A stretch of 64,000 nucleotides of DNA from Strigamia acuminata (GCA_949358305.1 OX442318.1:14738517-14802516); one strand, 5' to 3'. Numbered from the stretch's first letter, positions 23,120-37,855 are shown. Made by a program: numbers and translations. Notes: generated from the letters alone by a model not told the origin.

Positions 23120-26100
23120 TATTATACAGAACGACTAAAAACTAAGTTACTTTGCATTGTATTTTCTCTATTATGTAGCTCAGTTCTGTATTTTCACTGT
23201 GCAATAAGTGGAAATTAATTTTTATCAAAATAACATAATCCACATTTTTTTCCTCTTCATGTTTCTTATTACCTTTCTACGCATAAATAACCGGTGTAAC
23301 TTGATTAAACTTTGCTGAACAGCAGAATAAATCATTTCCACTTAAAAGTAAAATAAAGATCATGAAAAAGTAAAGACAATAAATTACCAGTACACTGAAT
23401 TTCAATAAAAAAAAAAGTTAAAGATAATTATAACTGGTTTGTATAACGGGCAAAACTTTCCTTCGACGAAGATAATTTCGATGAAAAAATATCTTTTGAG
23501 TTAATTAAGTATCTTTTTTTTTTAAAAAAAAATAAAAAAAATTACACAGACTAAAGGAGAAAAAAGAAAGAAGGTGCAAAAAGTTGCCAAATTAAGGCAA
23601 AGTTCATCAATAAAGTTAGCAGCTGTAGCCCCAGTTTCTAAGAGTAATCAGCCAAATTTTTGCAATCAGGCTTTCCATTCAGGGATGAGTGTAGCCCTCC
23701 TACGAGCTGGATTCTGCGCACTCAAACTGACGGTGCAAGCACATCCTTTTTTTTCAAAAGGGAGAATGATGGAAGCTTCAAGAAGGTCAGGTCTCAGGGG
23801 TCATCCTTCGCATCGACTGTGACGAGATGGGAAAGATTTCACTCGCATCTTTGCTTCTTGATGGCTGCCTAGCCATTGGCTGGCAAAGATGAACGACGAG
23901 AAAGAAATAGACCACACCACTCTCTACGATGTTGCTCAACAATACTTTGACTAAGACCCCAATTAAAACTCGTGGCGGAGATAAATTAATTTCCAATTAC
24001 CGGATTTTCTTACCTCATTATTTGCCACAATCCGGTATGTATTACGGTATTTTTCTATTTTTAGCACTCAATTAGCAAAACAAGTGTTGTATACAGTAAA
24101 GTAAAGGCGAAACTGTAGTTGAGTGGACCCGGCAAGCCAAACCCAGTCACGAAATGTTGCCAGTTAATTCAGCCTGACTTTGATGGAACCGAAGACAAGG
24201 CGGAAGAGGAAAAAGGAAAAAGGAAAGAAAACCAAAGAGAATGAACCTATTCGAGCCAGCACGTTACATTAAAGAGTTGAATGGAAAAGTGATACTAAGT
24301 GAAGACGACCAAGAAACGATATAACTTCTATTTCCTTTGATCTAAAAACAAACCAAAAACCAAAAAAAAAAAAAATTGATACAAAGATGGTATTCTATAA
24401 ATTTAAATCAAAACACACCATTGCCGCCATTGTAGATATTAAATGTTTAAAAATCTCCTTCTTTAACCCCAAATTAATCCGTTTGCAAAAAGATTTCCTT
24501 TGTTCTGGAATTTTTCTTCTACTTAAAGATGACCTCTCCTTACACGATAAACTACAATTTCAACGCGACTCGCGACTTGTTTAACACAAGAAACACAACC
24601 AAAGGGCAGTACTTACGAATATTTATGGTAACAAGAAAATTAAAAAATAAATTAAATTGCTCGCAACAATTTTTTTCCCTTCCACCCATTATTTGTAGAA
24701 AATAAAGTAAAAAAAAAAAGAAAAGAAAAAGAAAAAACAGAGTAAAATAAAATTGTAATTACAAGCCAGTGCTTTTCTCCATTTTTTAAACCAATAACAT
24801 GACGTGTAATGGGTAGGTGTGACATTTTCTATTCAATCTGGACAAGAGCCAAATTTTTCCCAACCTCCCCCAATCCAAATCCCAACTACATTTGATAACC
24901 TTAAAAAGAGTAGAAAGTGTGAAAGCAGGTTAACGAACAGCTCTGACGGTTTACTCAACTCACGGAGCAGAAGCAGCAAAGGATCGACAGATAATTTGAG
25001 TAAATTCCATGCTACACACTTCGATTTCCGTTGGCCCCACCATGCACCACTTCTGAAATCGCTTTAAGCGGATTTCAATGCGAGCATTCAACCCTTTTGC
25101 CACCTTTTTCACAAAGCTCACCACACTCTCTTTGATCTTCAGTTACTTCAAGATGAGTAGCACTCCGCACTCCAGCGCAGACAGGGCAGCGCTCGTAAAG
25201 AAAAATATTTAATTAATTAGCCACGGCTTAAGCCGAGAGTACTACTTGTAGCTCATCAATTTGCTTATATCTGTGCAATGCAGTCATTTCTTTAGGTTAG
25301 CTCAACGGCAGGAAAAAAACCGAAAATTATAATTTAACGCCTCGTGCATAATTAAATTCTTCAAATCAGTAAGTGATAGTTAACACGAGTAAGAAATTAG
25401 TAGTAGCTAAAATAGGGGTAGGGTAGGTAGGGTAGGGCAAAATTTAACAAATGAGTTTGGATACAAGTAATTCATTTCCATCAATTAACGTTGTCTTTCT
25501 TTACGCTTAATTATACCCGAGAGATTCTTCTCCATCGATAGTAAAGATTCCTAGATTTATTTTAGTGTAGGCAGTGAAGCTACCACAAGGGGGTCAATTC
25601 ATCATTATTTTAGTAAGACACGGTTAATAGAACCCGTAGACACCGCAGACAAATTTAATTTCAAAGAAAAATAATGAAAAATGTAAAAAATAAAAATAAA
25701 AAATAAAAATGGAGAATGGAAGCCAAACAAGCTCAATGGTTACATTTTTTAATTTTGTCTTTACCAATATTTACTGTATACATATTTATACTGCGTTCTT
25801 CATTTCATATGACATACTGTATCTGAAATTTTATATTTTCAGTAAAAAATGCTCCAGACAAAGTGCCAATGCAACAAAATTTTATTGTAATAGAAAAATT
25901 GCGCAACAAAAATAGTAGACTATCTAATAAGCTTATTTAAAAATAACACTATTCAAATAACTTTGTGTTTGTTTATGGAAATGTTAATAACAGCTTCATT
26001 GTAAAAGTCATTTCCTCTGGTTTGTCTGATTTAAACCAGTCTGAATTAGGGATGCACGTTGCATTTTCAATGAGATGAGATTAAAAGGTGGCAGTTGTGG

Positions 26101-29100
26101 TATGGAGTGCAGGTACAGTCAAACCCCATACCCATAGGCCCAAATAAGAGTTCATAATAAAAAATAATAATATTAATAAAAAAAAACAATTAAAAACTTA
26201 ATTAAGATACCCTTCAGTCACATAATTTCTCTCTATTATTGCAGGATAAATTTCAATAGCAATTACTTCTTGCGAAATGAAAGTGGACAAAAATAGAAAA
26301 TCCAAAACAAAGATGAAGCTCCAGATGGAATGTGACTAAAAGTAACCAAGCATGAAATAAGATATTTCAATTTCATCGAATGATTGGAAGTTTAATGAGA
26401 AGTGGCAGAAATTTGAGAGGCAATTATTGGACTTTTTGTAACAAAATCCGAGAATAAGTTACAGTAGCGGAATTTGAAACACCCATAAAGTGTTTCTCGA
26501 CTGCTTAAAGTACTATAAACAGAAATTCATGAAAACACACTTTAAATAGTACGAAGTGAGACGTTATTGTTTTCCAACGCATTCCTAATACATTTCTAAT
26601 AAAAAAATATTAATTAAATAATTTAAAAAATTCATATCTATTGAAAGAAAGAAAGAAAAAACATTCTAGAATTGCAAAAATCAATATGACTAATTTGCAA
26701 GAAATTAACGTCATTGATTCGTCTTCCGTCTACCGTCATCAAAATAATTCTATTCTTATTTAATTGAAATGGAGCGTGCCTAGCAACCCACATAGCAGCC
26801 GCTTAACAATTCTCTTTCCTTTTTTAATTTCCTTCTTTTTTTTCTTTTTTTTATTTTCCACCCTCCTTTCTTTGCCATCAAACTTTCTCATCAGCATAGT
26901 GGCAAACTCATTTGCTTTAATCTCTTTTTATCGAGTTCCAGCGTTTCTCATGAATTCTACTTTTAACACGCCTAAAACCAGCAAATAATAATAATAATGA
27001 AAAAAATTCAAATCTTCTACTCATATGGCTACAAACATGCAATCTCATCTCGTTACATCATCTTCAATTTCTAAATTATAATTCCAATTTTTAATTTTCT
27101 AATTTTAAATTAGAAATATTAGCTAAATTGAATAACGTTGATATTTACTAGTATTAGCACATTTTTCTAATTTCTATAAATTACAATTTTCGAAAATCCA
27201 TTTTTGTAAAAAATTAACAAAAAAATTGTTTAACGATCCGATAAATTAACGTACTGTGCCATATCACTCAGCTTTAAGCGGCATGCGAATATATATATAT
27301 AGCACGGGTTTGACCAGACTGCTGGTAAATCCTGCTTTTACCTGCTTTTACGTTGTTAGCATTTTCTATAAATTTACACAAAATTTAATAATAACCTTCA
27401 GAATATGCCAGTGCAGTATAAGCATTATAAATGAAATGTGCAAAAATTGTTAGTGTCATGTAAACAATTGTAAAGAAAAAAGAAGAAAATGGGTGTATTT
27501 GTTTAATCGAGCTATTTATTATTTCTGTCGTCGGTTTTCAATTGGATGACTAGGGTAAACATATTTATTCCTTCTACTTCCTGGCCAGTTTGAGCCGATG
27601 AGCATAATTTTGCAGATTGCTTTGAGTCAATATGATAACTGAGGCAGTGCAATTTTCAATGATTGCACATCATAACTTCCATTCATCCATCAGATCCTAC
27701 GCTTTTGTTGACAGAATGTTGAAAGTCAAATAAGAATCAGAAACCAGAAATGATGTCAAATATTGCATTAAAAAATACCACAGATCATTCATTCATTGCA
27801 CCGAGCAGCGATCGTGTGCCACCGTCCACGTTGAATTATGAATTCGCAATTGCACATTCGAGACACCGAGAGTCACACCAAAGTCAAATTCCAAGCGAAT
27901 TAGGTTGCATAAATCAAAATCAAAGGACACAATTGCATCTTTAGCGATCCAAGAGTTCCAGTTTGCGCACATAAAAGACGGGGAATTTGCAACACGATCT
28001 TGACGACATTATCTGTGTCGTGTTAATCAACTTAGTTTGCAGCCAAATAACTGAAAAGTGCAAACTAAGGGGACATCTCAACTTAAATCACATTGCCAAA
28101 TGCTACAACCACAAGCACATTCACCTATCGATTTTTCACCCCTCTTCAAATTTCTCACATTCTCGTTTACTTCACTAAACTTGCGATTGAAAAGACGAAA
28201 AGGTGGCCGAATTCATCTAAAATACGCTCAATTTCATCTTAATGCTATTGCTTACACATTACTAATAACAATAATTTTATACGTGCGTTTTCCGCAGCTC
28301 CATCGCCAATACAGTATGTTTTGCCGCTGTCGCTCTTAAAGATGGAGGAAATCGATTTACGCTGCCTAAAATAGATTAATGCTTTCTTGCCGGTATGCAC
28401 AATGAGATTGCAATTTGCAATAAGAATAAACAAAAGTACGAAAATTAAAAAAAAAAACGAGTATAATCGGGCGAATTTGCGTGTTTAATTTATTAGAAAA
28501 TTGACAACATTTGATATCCGCTTTCCTCTTTAAATCGGCTTGACTATTGCTCATTACCAAATATATACTCGTATACTGTATTACTACGAGTTAAACAATG
28601 GGTGAATAAACTGGCAATTACATTTATATTGCTAGTGGTGAACTAGTAAAATAAGCAATAATATTTTTTCCAACTTACTACTTGTTAAACTTTAAGATGA
28701 AAACAATTCGACATTTTGTCTTCTTAAAACTAAAACACAGCATCGCAATGACACGAACCTCAAAAATTGCCATTTTGCACCATAAAAAAAAATAACCTTT
28801 CCAAGATTTGCAATCTTAAAGGTCACGTAGAAGGAAGAAAGGAAGAAAAAAGATAAAAAAAATAAAAAATAAAAAAAACAAGTGAAGGAGTTCAGCAATA
28901 ACGTGATGGCGCCCACATGACAAAAATGAAGACAAACAGCGTTCCCCCACATCCACATCCACATCCCTTCCCCTTTTTCCCATCATCTATACTATACCAT
29001 ACCCCTTTTTCCCATGAGCGCATAGCGAGCGAAGAACTCAAGGTTAGTACTGCAGAGCTGGGCAATGATTTGACGGAGAATGAGCGCCTTCACTTGAGTG

Positions 29101-31504
29101 GAACCCATCCCCCCAGCCACAATTGGCGCCTGAGCAATAGAGAATACGAAACGGGCCACGAGAATTTACTAGCACGGCGCCAAGAGTCGCAATATCCAGA
29201 TATTGCACGAAAATTATTTAAGGACGACCGACGCTCTCGTCACCTTTCGACCTCAATAAAGAAAAAAATAACAACAACGAAAACGAAAACCTCAGTGCAT
29301 TTCTTAATCCTTACAGAGTATTATTTCATTTCATTCCATTGAAAAAATGAAAAGTTAGCAAAAAATATATACCTACTTCGTATACTGTAGACTACAGAAA
29401 CATCTGTGCATCACATGCAGCCAGTGAAATTATAACGTTACATTACAAGACAGTAATCAATTTTTTATGGCTGCTTTAAAGCGAACAAAAAATGAAATAA
29501 AAAGAGGGTCGATGTTAGGCAAATCTAGTTTGTGTAAAAACAAGAAGAAGAAAAAAGAAAAAAAGAAAAACAGGGCGTGGGGTAAAAAGGGGGAGGAGGA
29601 AAAAAAGGGTGTTGCTTGCTTGTAAAATGGACTTTAAAAACTGATGAAAATTTTAGCGTTTACACCGTAATATTTCATGAGGGTAATCACAGATGTTATA
29701 TACGGGCCGATTCGCCCTTAAATTACGAGCGCATAACTTTGCACGAGCAAATATTTCAAACTATAACTCCACGCAACAAACCAAGCGAAAGTGCCGAGTC
29801 TATCAAACAAGAAACTCTTTAAACTGTGTTCAATGGTTTCAACGTACTTGGATAAAAGCAACCAATTTTCATATCATGTTCAAGTTTTGGTTTGGGATGG
29901 GGGAAAAAGAAAACAAAAAAAAAAAATTTCTCCAAGTAGTAGAGGAAATCCTTTCAAATTCTTCTCAATTCTACTCTTTTTGATAATTGCAAATTTGCAC
30001 ACATCTTTTCAAGTGCTTAGCCGTATTTCTATTAGCCACAAGAGTTACTTAGTCAATAACCGCAGCAAAATGCATAAAGCTGTCATTGAAGCGTCAGTTT
30101 TAAAAGGGTTAATCGACAAGGGCCTCGAAATCCCTTTCCCCTCACGAGTCACGACGCATTCCATTATGACACGCCACTCCACTCCACTCCGCATTCGGAA
30201 TCACTTCATTGCAACGGCCGCCACTGTTAGTCGACTCGATTGTACAATAATAACGTGGCTCGTTTACTATAAATCACTCTCGGGAATGTGCATCGCTTGA
30301 CATGCATAAATGCGGCAACCTCAAAACTTGAATCACACTTTGCTACCTCAATAGCTTGCTTCTATGCCAAACTATGGCTAAACCAACATGAGAAAAATGC
30401 GACTCGTCGACGCCATAAAAATACGTCTCTCCCTACAATACGAGTTCGACTATGCCACGACATTATACAAGTTGACCAAATAATCGCATTTCTTTATCGC
30501 GCGTACAGCTTGTTTGGCCACTAATAAATTTGAAAAACTAACAAAACGTGCAGCAAATCAACCAATTTTGTTTAGCATGTTTAATTGCAACATGCTCAAG
30601 ACGTCTAAAAACCGGCAGCGTAACGTGCAATTTCTAGCGTGAAAAATAAATAGAATTGTATACAATTCGCACGAATGCTGTTTCTGACATTGGAACAATC
30701 GATACGCTCAATCTGCTGCTTCTGAACGTGCGCACTATTCAGTTGAGTATTGAGTTTGAAAAAATAAATTATTTCATTTTATAATCCTTTTTGAGTGCCA
30801 GCTGCCAGAGGTGAGATGAGATCCGAGTTGCCAAATTCGTTTTATCACACACAAATAATCATTGAATTACATTATTAAAATAAAATCTTATCTGCAGTAA
30901 ATTGAATTGAAAAGTGAAATGAATGAGTGTTTATCTAGAATTTGATTAAAATGTGTGCGTGCATAAACACGTTTCCTAATTCCTTATTATTGCGTGCTGA
31001 TTTTAATTCTAAGCAATAAATTGTGATAATACTCGCACTAAAATCATTACACGATGTTTCTTTATAAATCCGAAGAAAAAAGAGAGAGAGAGGAGCAAGC
31101 CCTGTTTTTATTAGTCAATTCATCATAGAGCAAAACAACCAAGAGCACAAGAACAGACAGCGCCACACATACAACAAAAAAAAAACCCTTGAGACACTAA
31201 AACAGAAAGATACGCAATTGAGGAATTGAGGGGGATGGCAACTTGTAGGTTGGTGACTGGGGCAAAGAAACAAAGACCTGGCTGAATCTGTAGCAGTAAA
31301 TCAAAATGATGTGATTCAGTGTAGACATGGCATGACTATCACTCATCGGCATTTCTGTCATCTTTCAACTCAATGAAAACCTCCCACTACGTTTCCCATA
31401 TTTCTTCATTTTTTCACTTTTTCCTTCCTAAACCCGAGAATCTACAGTATTTTACTCTCGTTCAATTTATAAACAGTAGAAATTGTCAAAATTCAGATTA
31501 AACG

Positions 31505-31568
<64 letters not shown>

Positions 31569-32600
31569 TAAGAATATATTACGTAGTGTAATTTCCTGAA
31601 TTACTGAAGAAATCCATTTAGGCCAAAGTTGAAAAAAGAAAAAATTGTAAAGTTTCTAAAGCAGCGAGTTGAGAAGCTTAATAACCTCCCATTTAGAGCA
31701 ATAACAACTGTCTAAATGCAACATTTGTGTTAAAGAATTGCACCAAAATTTAATCCACTTGAGGCGAAAAATAATAAGATGTTTTACATCCTCATCATCG
31801 GCTTTGCAGCATCACCGAGTGTTACAGTGAAAACAAGCATTCAGAGGTCAAAACTATTCCATTAACTTACTTGCCCTTTAAAACCCAAACGTTCTTCTTC
31901 TCCCTCACAACACTGCTTACTTAGGTAAATCCCACGACATGAAAAATAACAAAAGATATCAAATATGCGCATGAGTTCGCAATTTTTTGCAATATCCTTT
32001 CCTGCTTTTGTGCTGAATTAAAACAACTTTAGAATAATAAAAGAACAAAAAATTTCTTTCTTCTTTTATTTTTCACTCGACTGCTCGTAAAAGCCGGCTT
32101 TGCCACACAATTCTAATTTGGCATCGTCTAAAGTATGAACTGTGGCTGTTTGCAATTTTTCCCTCTTCAACAGAACGGACAGAACGGAAAGAGAGAAAGA
32201 ACGAGAGCATGAGAAAACAGAAAAGCATCCAGGTAAATGAATCAACGGCAGCAACTTTGCTGACTAAATGGCTAAATTCCTCGCTTCTACGTTCGAAAAG
32301 ATGTTTGAAAACAACATCTATGAGTGGGTAGATGTATGAGTGGGTAGATGTTTTGATGCAAACACTTGTTCACAAATAACACTGGGCTTGGCTTTGCTTT
32401 CCTATGCTTTGACTTTATTCCATTGCACTGTATCCAAGACGTCGCTCAGCGCCAATCATAATCATTCAGTTGATTCCAGTTGATTGAGAGACCGACACGC
32501 ACAAGGGAATTTGTTATTAATAGAAAAGCGACAATACCAATCGCACGTAAGAATGGTGTTGCACAGTGCAAATATTCATATACATGTGCGTGATTAACGG
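23120..32600. other. gene-free stretch
   Basis: No supported gene. It contains homopolymer-rich DNA, a G-rich TAGGG-like tract near 25415-25435, a 21-bp near-palindrome at 27096-27116, and a long AAT microsatellite (31506-31566). Frames of 141 codons (28917-29342) and 169 codons (29791-30300) were inspected. The first has a more protein-like composition over its second half, but neither shows a domain. A 16-bp unit is tandemly duplicated at 32319-32351. Confidence 0.6.
31506..31566. repeat. (AAT)n microsatellite
   Basis: About twenty uninterrupted AAT units, the longest trinucleotide array in the window. Confidence 0.95.
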
Positions 32601-32705
32601 ACGTCCAAATCGGCTGAAAATGTCAGCGCTGACTCCAAGTCGCTTCGCTTGCGATGTCGGCACTGACTTCCTACCCAATCAACGCACTGACCGCTCCACA
32701 CAAAG

Positions 32706-32862
32706 TCCTTGAACCCAAGGCCCCCAAATTCTGGAGGGCCCCTAAGACCCAACGCAATGTACTAAAAAAAAAAAAAAAAAAAGATCACCATTAAAAATTT
32801 TGATGAGGGGGCCCCGAAAATTCCTCAAGCCCAGGGCCCCCGAAAGGCTAGATCCGCCCCTG
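32706..32862 (-). mobile_element. hAT-like transposon end, duplicated in direct orientation
   Basis: On the minus strand the outer end at 32862 reads CAGGGGCGGATCTAGCC, the kind of CAGGG-G terminus seen in animal hAT elements. It is followed by GGGGGCCCTGGGCTTGAGGA. A degenerate second copy of the same about 38-bp module lies in the same orientation at 32706-32743. Between them are a second GGGGCCCCCTC block and a 19-base A run (32764-32782). I find no opposite-facing end and no 8-bp duplication, so this is a broken or nested terminus. The hAT assignment rests on the end motif only. Confidence 0.55.
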
Positions 32863-32887
32863 TCAAGAAGCAACATCAATTTTATCA

Positions 32888-32993
32888 GCTCTGTTCACAC
32901 GTGCCCTACAGTGTAAACAGACTCTGCGTTGCGTTTGACTAATTTTACCTTGCGTTACATCGCCCCTAGCGTTAACATAAGTGTGAACCTAGC
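32888..32993. mobile_element. Small MITE, PIF/Harbinger-like
   Basis: This 106-bp element has imperfect inverted ends. The left starts GCTCTGTTCACACGTG. The reverse of the right end starts GCTAGGTTCACACTTA, with 12 of the first 15 bases matching. TCA on both sides (32885-32887 and 32994-32996) gives a 3-bp T-N-A duplication of the kind made by PIF/Harbinger transposases. It lies only 25 bp from the hAT-like end. There is no coding capacity. The terminal motif resembles that of the element at 40658-40807. Confidence 0.7.
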
Positions 32994-32996
32994 TCA

Positions 32997-35900
32997 ATAT
33001 TTTTACCAATTCATTCCGGTCGTAATCGTTCATACTGTAAACTCGGCGGACGTGAGCTAGTGGGCAATATCGTCCTCGTTCTCGTTACAATCGCCCGAGT
33101 GGCCGACGTAGTAAACGAGTAAATAATTCCGAAGCTTGTCTGGAAAAATAAACTACTAAGTTAACTTGGAAAAAGAACAACGTCTCAGAAATTCGATTGG
33201 CGCAAAAACAAGCCACAATTTTCCCCAGCAGCCCGTGCATGTCTGCGGGAGATGCGATCACGACATTCCATCAGTTTCTCTCGTAACGACCTAAAGTGGG
33301 CGCTGAGCAAACCGACGAAAACTAGATTAAGTTGCGTTGGAGGACACAACAAACCCTCCGACGGCTACCAGTACATTGTAAACGGAGAGGATAAAAATAG
33401 TTATTGCTTATTGTAAATCTGTCACAACTCGACAAGTAATCAGGATCCTTATAGGCTTTTCCATTCATTTATCATTACTGTACTGCTTTTCCCCTCAAAA
33501 TCGACTGGAAAACAAACCCCGCAAGTGGAAAGGAAAATCCACAAATTGAAAAAAAATCGCAAAATATGGAACACATTAATGAATGGCGTAAAACGCTCGA
33601 TTGCATCAAGTTGTGCGCGATTACATCGAAAAGCATCAAAAATAGGAATAAGGAATGCAAATGGAAAAAAAATAAATACCCAGCCGTTGAGAAGTTTATT
33701 CCAGGCCCCATACTTCTTTTCTTTCTCCCCTGCTAAGTTTGGCTCTAGTTTTTCAAAACAAAACAGATGACGCCACTTCTAGATTGTCACACAAGATAAG
33801 TGACTAAGACTGTCCGTTGCAGTTAAAGAGAAAAAAGACAAGCAATCCGATAAAACTATGCTGCAGTACAGCACGTGCACGAGCAAGTTGATATTTTATT
33901 TCTTACATTCCAAATTGGCAAGTTTTATTTCGTTTACACGTTCAAGCTAATCAATACTCTCCTAGTTTCTTCTCTACACCATTTTTTCCCCCTGACAATT
34001 TAAATTTATAAGACGCCATATTAAATCTTAAAACCCCTGCTACAGTATTCCTATTTCTCATCTCCATACAAGCCGTACATGTCAGCAATTTTCGTCTTTG
34101 GTAGGTTCGCAATTCGCAGAATTTTTGCCCACATTTCATGATAATATACTTGTATGTACCAATTTTTGAATCCAGGCTGCGAGAAATATTGAATCGCGAT
34201 TGTTATTCATTTCTCCGTAGATGGGCAGATGATAATTCACCTTTAGTCCATTTTGCAATCTGTAATTCCGGCACAAAATTGTCTCTTTCCCCAATAGTTT
34301 GCAGTCATTTGATGTATAACTTTAGCTGGTTTGAGATGTTCCCTCCCCCTCTCTCCCCCCTCTCTCTCTTCTCATCCCCTTGCCACCACCTTGTTTTATC
34401 TGCTGCTGATGCTGCATCTTCTGGTGGATCAACATCCATCACTTCTTAAGCAGCACTTTTAGTTTTAAACTCTAGGTGGAGTAGTTGTTACAGTCCAATT
34501 TCTCCATCTGGTGGAGAGCTGGGATCGCCATCTTGGAAAATGTCAGTACCGGTAGCAGTAAATCTTCATTCTCGAAGCTCAAAAAAGATTTCGAGCAGCA
34601 GTCTGTCTCCCTAACAAGAATTTGAAATTACACTTCGTTTTTGGTTCAAAATAGGTGCCAAAACGATTATCCAATCATGTATCAAGGTCTTATTTTTAGT
34701 TACAATAAACAATCAGCAAGCAATCTTTTCACGTCACACTTACACAAAATAAATTGATCGATAGGTAAATGAAAACTCGCGCTCCCAATTTGCAGAAAAA
34801 GTGAAAGTGAATGTAAAAAAAATGGAATGCACAAGATATTTATGATTAACCAATAAAATCATCAAAATACGCTAAGTTTCTATAAGCCTAATCTGAAGTT
34901 TTTTTTGTTTTTTTATGGAAATGAATTACGCTTTTCATTTGTCTATTTATAAGATGAGAAATTAATGTGATTAGAATTACAAGGCACTTTCAAGCATACG
35001 AAACCTTTATTGCTGTAAAAAACAAAAAAACTGGATTTGAAATTTGAATCTAAGAGCATTTCAAGCAACAACTTATTATTTGCTTATTTCAATTTAATTA
35101 TTGATTTGTAAGGAAATAGCTTAAATAGAAAAAGAAAAGTACACAATACACAACAAAATTGGAAAAGCTCAGGTGTTTTCACGCTACTACCGGTACATGA
35201 GAATTGAGAACAATTTACACAAAACCCTCAGTTTAATACCGCTCAATAAATTACAGCCTTCATCAATGGTGAACGGAATATTGACATTAATCGAGGGAAC
35301 ATGTCGCACCACTATGTAATTAGTTGGATTGGAACATTACGAGTGAACTCAGATATTTAAAAATAGGTAGGAAACAATAAAGGCTGTTTACTTCAAACTG
35401 ATCAGGCTGAATGAATTAAAACCCAATAATAAAATCAAAAATATAGTCGAACAAACACACATAAATCTGTATACTGTACACGTACAGTATTGTAAATATT
35501 TCTCTTCTTCTATCTCTTACGATAAACGAATTAGAAAGCGATTGACCTTTAATCCAAGGCCAAAGATCATTTGCTTGTGCAATTGCACTTTTTAATATTT
35601 CATTAACGGTCAGTTTATTCACTTTAAAATAAACACGCTGTATGTCCTCTGGAAGAGATGGTGTATGTAATTTCACGACAATTTAATTGAACAATTTAAT
35701 GATATCACCGATGTGATGCTGCAACAGGCTTGTAAATCACGATTTAGAGTCAAACTACAACACGCATCAATGTCAAAACTAAGTGAGTGACTCAAATTGT
35801 TCACTCCAAGTATCATTAAATATTTATTAACTGCCATCTAAATCGAACAACTCCTTCGTAAAATTTTAGTCAACGACTGAATCCCGATGGAACATTTCCG

Positions 35901-37853
35901 ACTGCACTCACAAATCCCATCATAGAGTAAGCTTAAGTATTACATCCAACATCCGTATTCCGAACTCAGTGATCCTCGAATAACTGATCAAACTTCGAGA
36001 ACATTAACTGCATACAAATACAAAATCAAACGGAGTTATTGAATAAAAATCTTTCTTTAATGTCATTCTTTCTTGTCAATTTAAACAACGAGCAGAGAGA
36101 GCAGTACTCAAACTGAACAATTATTATCAACAACGAATGCAAACAATAACAATTTTTTCAAAATTTCTATTGTACAGCAGAAGAACAAGCAACATATGCA
36201 AAGCAATATTAATTTTCATGATTTGAATGGACAGAATATATACGATCCAATCGCAAACTGATGCGACTGGTGAAAGTGGCCTATCGATTAATGCGCGAGT
36301 CTCAATTAGACCGCGGGTTTCCAACAGGGTGCAGGGAGAAACTTAATTCTGCACGGGAGCACAAAACGAGCAAATGTGGTACACATTTTTGAAGTTATGA
36401 AAAAAGAAATGGAAGAAAAAAAGTATCAACTTTTAAGATTAAAATTGAGGAGTAAGCATGCACGCACAACACCCGATCAAGGTGGATTAGTTCCCAATTA
36501 CGACGAAAATATTTCGATTACGGTACCTATTCGTTCGCAGAATACAAGATCAAAAAACACTAACTTAACCACTCTCACATAAATGAAAATGTAGTAAGGC
36601 CATAAATTCTTCTTGCAGAAACAACCAATCAAAATCTGACCAACGCTTGCTTCATTCTTGTCAAGACCAGATTCTATCTAAAATGTAATGTGCACGACGA
36701 GCACTACACTAGGATTTCCTGATTTAGCCAAGAATGAAGAATAAAAAAGAAATTTCTTTCATTCATTGCAACAATCATTCTTCTCAGCATAAAAGAACGA
36801 TCTTGGAAGAATGGAACAAACTTCTTTGCAGAATATTCATGTAGGTGGGAATCCAGCTTTAAGCAGGACTCACTTCCCTGAATTTCAAACGAAACAAAAA
36901 ACGAACTTTCATTCCTTCAATGCTGTTCCGTCGTCTTTTTTATTTTATTTTATTTTTTTTAAACCTGTTCCATAAAACATGATTTAATTTTAGCTTTTGC
37001 TCTGTGAAAACTGGTGTGTTTTAGGAGCAAAGAGACGTGCATCGATGCGCAGAGTCGTGCAGAAAAGCCAATATCGTGGCGGCGCTTTTGTGTACGAGAT
37101 CGGATGACGCGCAAACGGAAGTCTAGTTTTTAGTCATATATTCTCAATTATAATCCTTTGTTCCTGTTTTAAGAAATGTAAAACCCTTTTTTTTTAACCA
37201 AAAAGCATGGTTTTTATTCGTCTCAGCAAAATATCAAGATAAGTTAAAATTTCAATCAGTTTTTCATCAGAGATTACTCTATTCTAATCACGACAATTCA
37301 AACGCTCTTTATTCCTGAAAGAATAGTCAATTGTCTTCCACAATTTGCTCACGATGGTTTGGAAACGACTACCGGTAACTAAATACGAGATCAGTTTTAA
37401 CTTCTACTAGTATACTGTACAAACAATTCAACTTTATTTTTCACCCCACCCCCATCACACTGGGGGCCCCCTTATGCACCCCAACAACCGACCGTGGATT
37501 GCATCCATATCTGCCTTTACTTATTAGTTATTACGTAAGTATGACAAGTAGAATTTGATTTCCTATTTGTTTTCTTTTAAACATACGATTGGCAACTTCT
37601 CCATAAAAAATGCAGGTGATTGATGATGCTCCGTAAGAAGAAAGCATTTAAAAAAGAATCTTTAGATTTTACTTAAAAATATATTTCCTTTAGACAGAAA
37701 AACATCAAGTGAAATGTTTGGTCCTACCACATTTCATGGGGAGGCGAAACAGAGACGCTTGCACAAATACAATAAATTTACAAAAAAATTGTACAGATTA
37801 AATATTCTTTTAAAACCAGTTACCCGGTACTAGAAAATATTGTACTCTGTATA
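32997..37853. other. gene-free stretch
   Basis: No supported gene. The left 400 bp are less AT-rich than average and could be further transposon debris, but no ends were found. A pyrimidine-rich tract lies near 34340-34380, a 20-bp near-palindrome ATACTGTAC/GTACAGTAT at 35471-35490, and A/T tracts elsewhere. Short frames only. Confidence 0.6.
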
Positions 37854-37855
37854 TA

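Noticed and set aside
23999-24037. TACCGGATT/AATCCGGTA inverted pair, possible tiny MITE
   Set aside because: Arms are only 9 bp with a 20-base loop and no target duplication beyond chance.
25295-25311. TTAGCTCAACGGCAGG, resembles a tRNA A-box
   Set aside because: No anticodon arm or B-box follows within a usable distance.
29791-30300. 169-codon plus frame, the longest in the window
   Set aside because: Mixed low-complexity composition, a Lys run from an A tract, overlapping frames in other phases, and no domain. Length is within chance for 64 kb.
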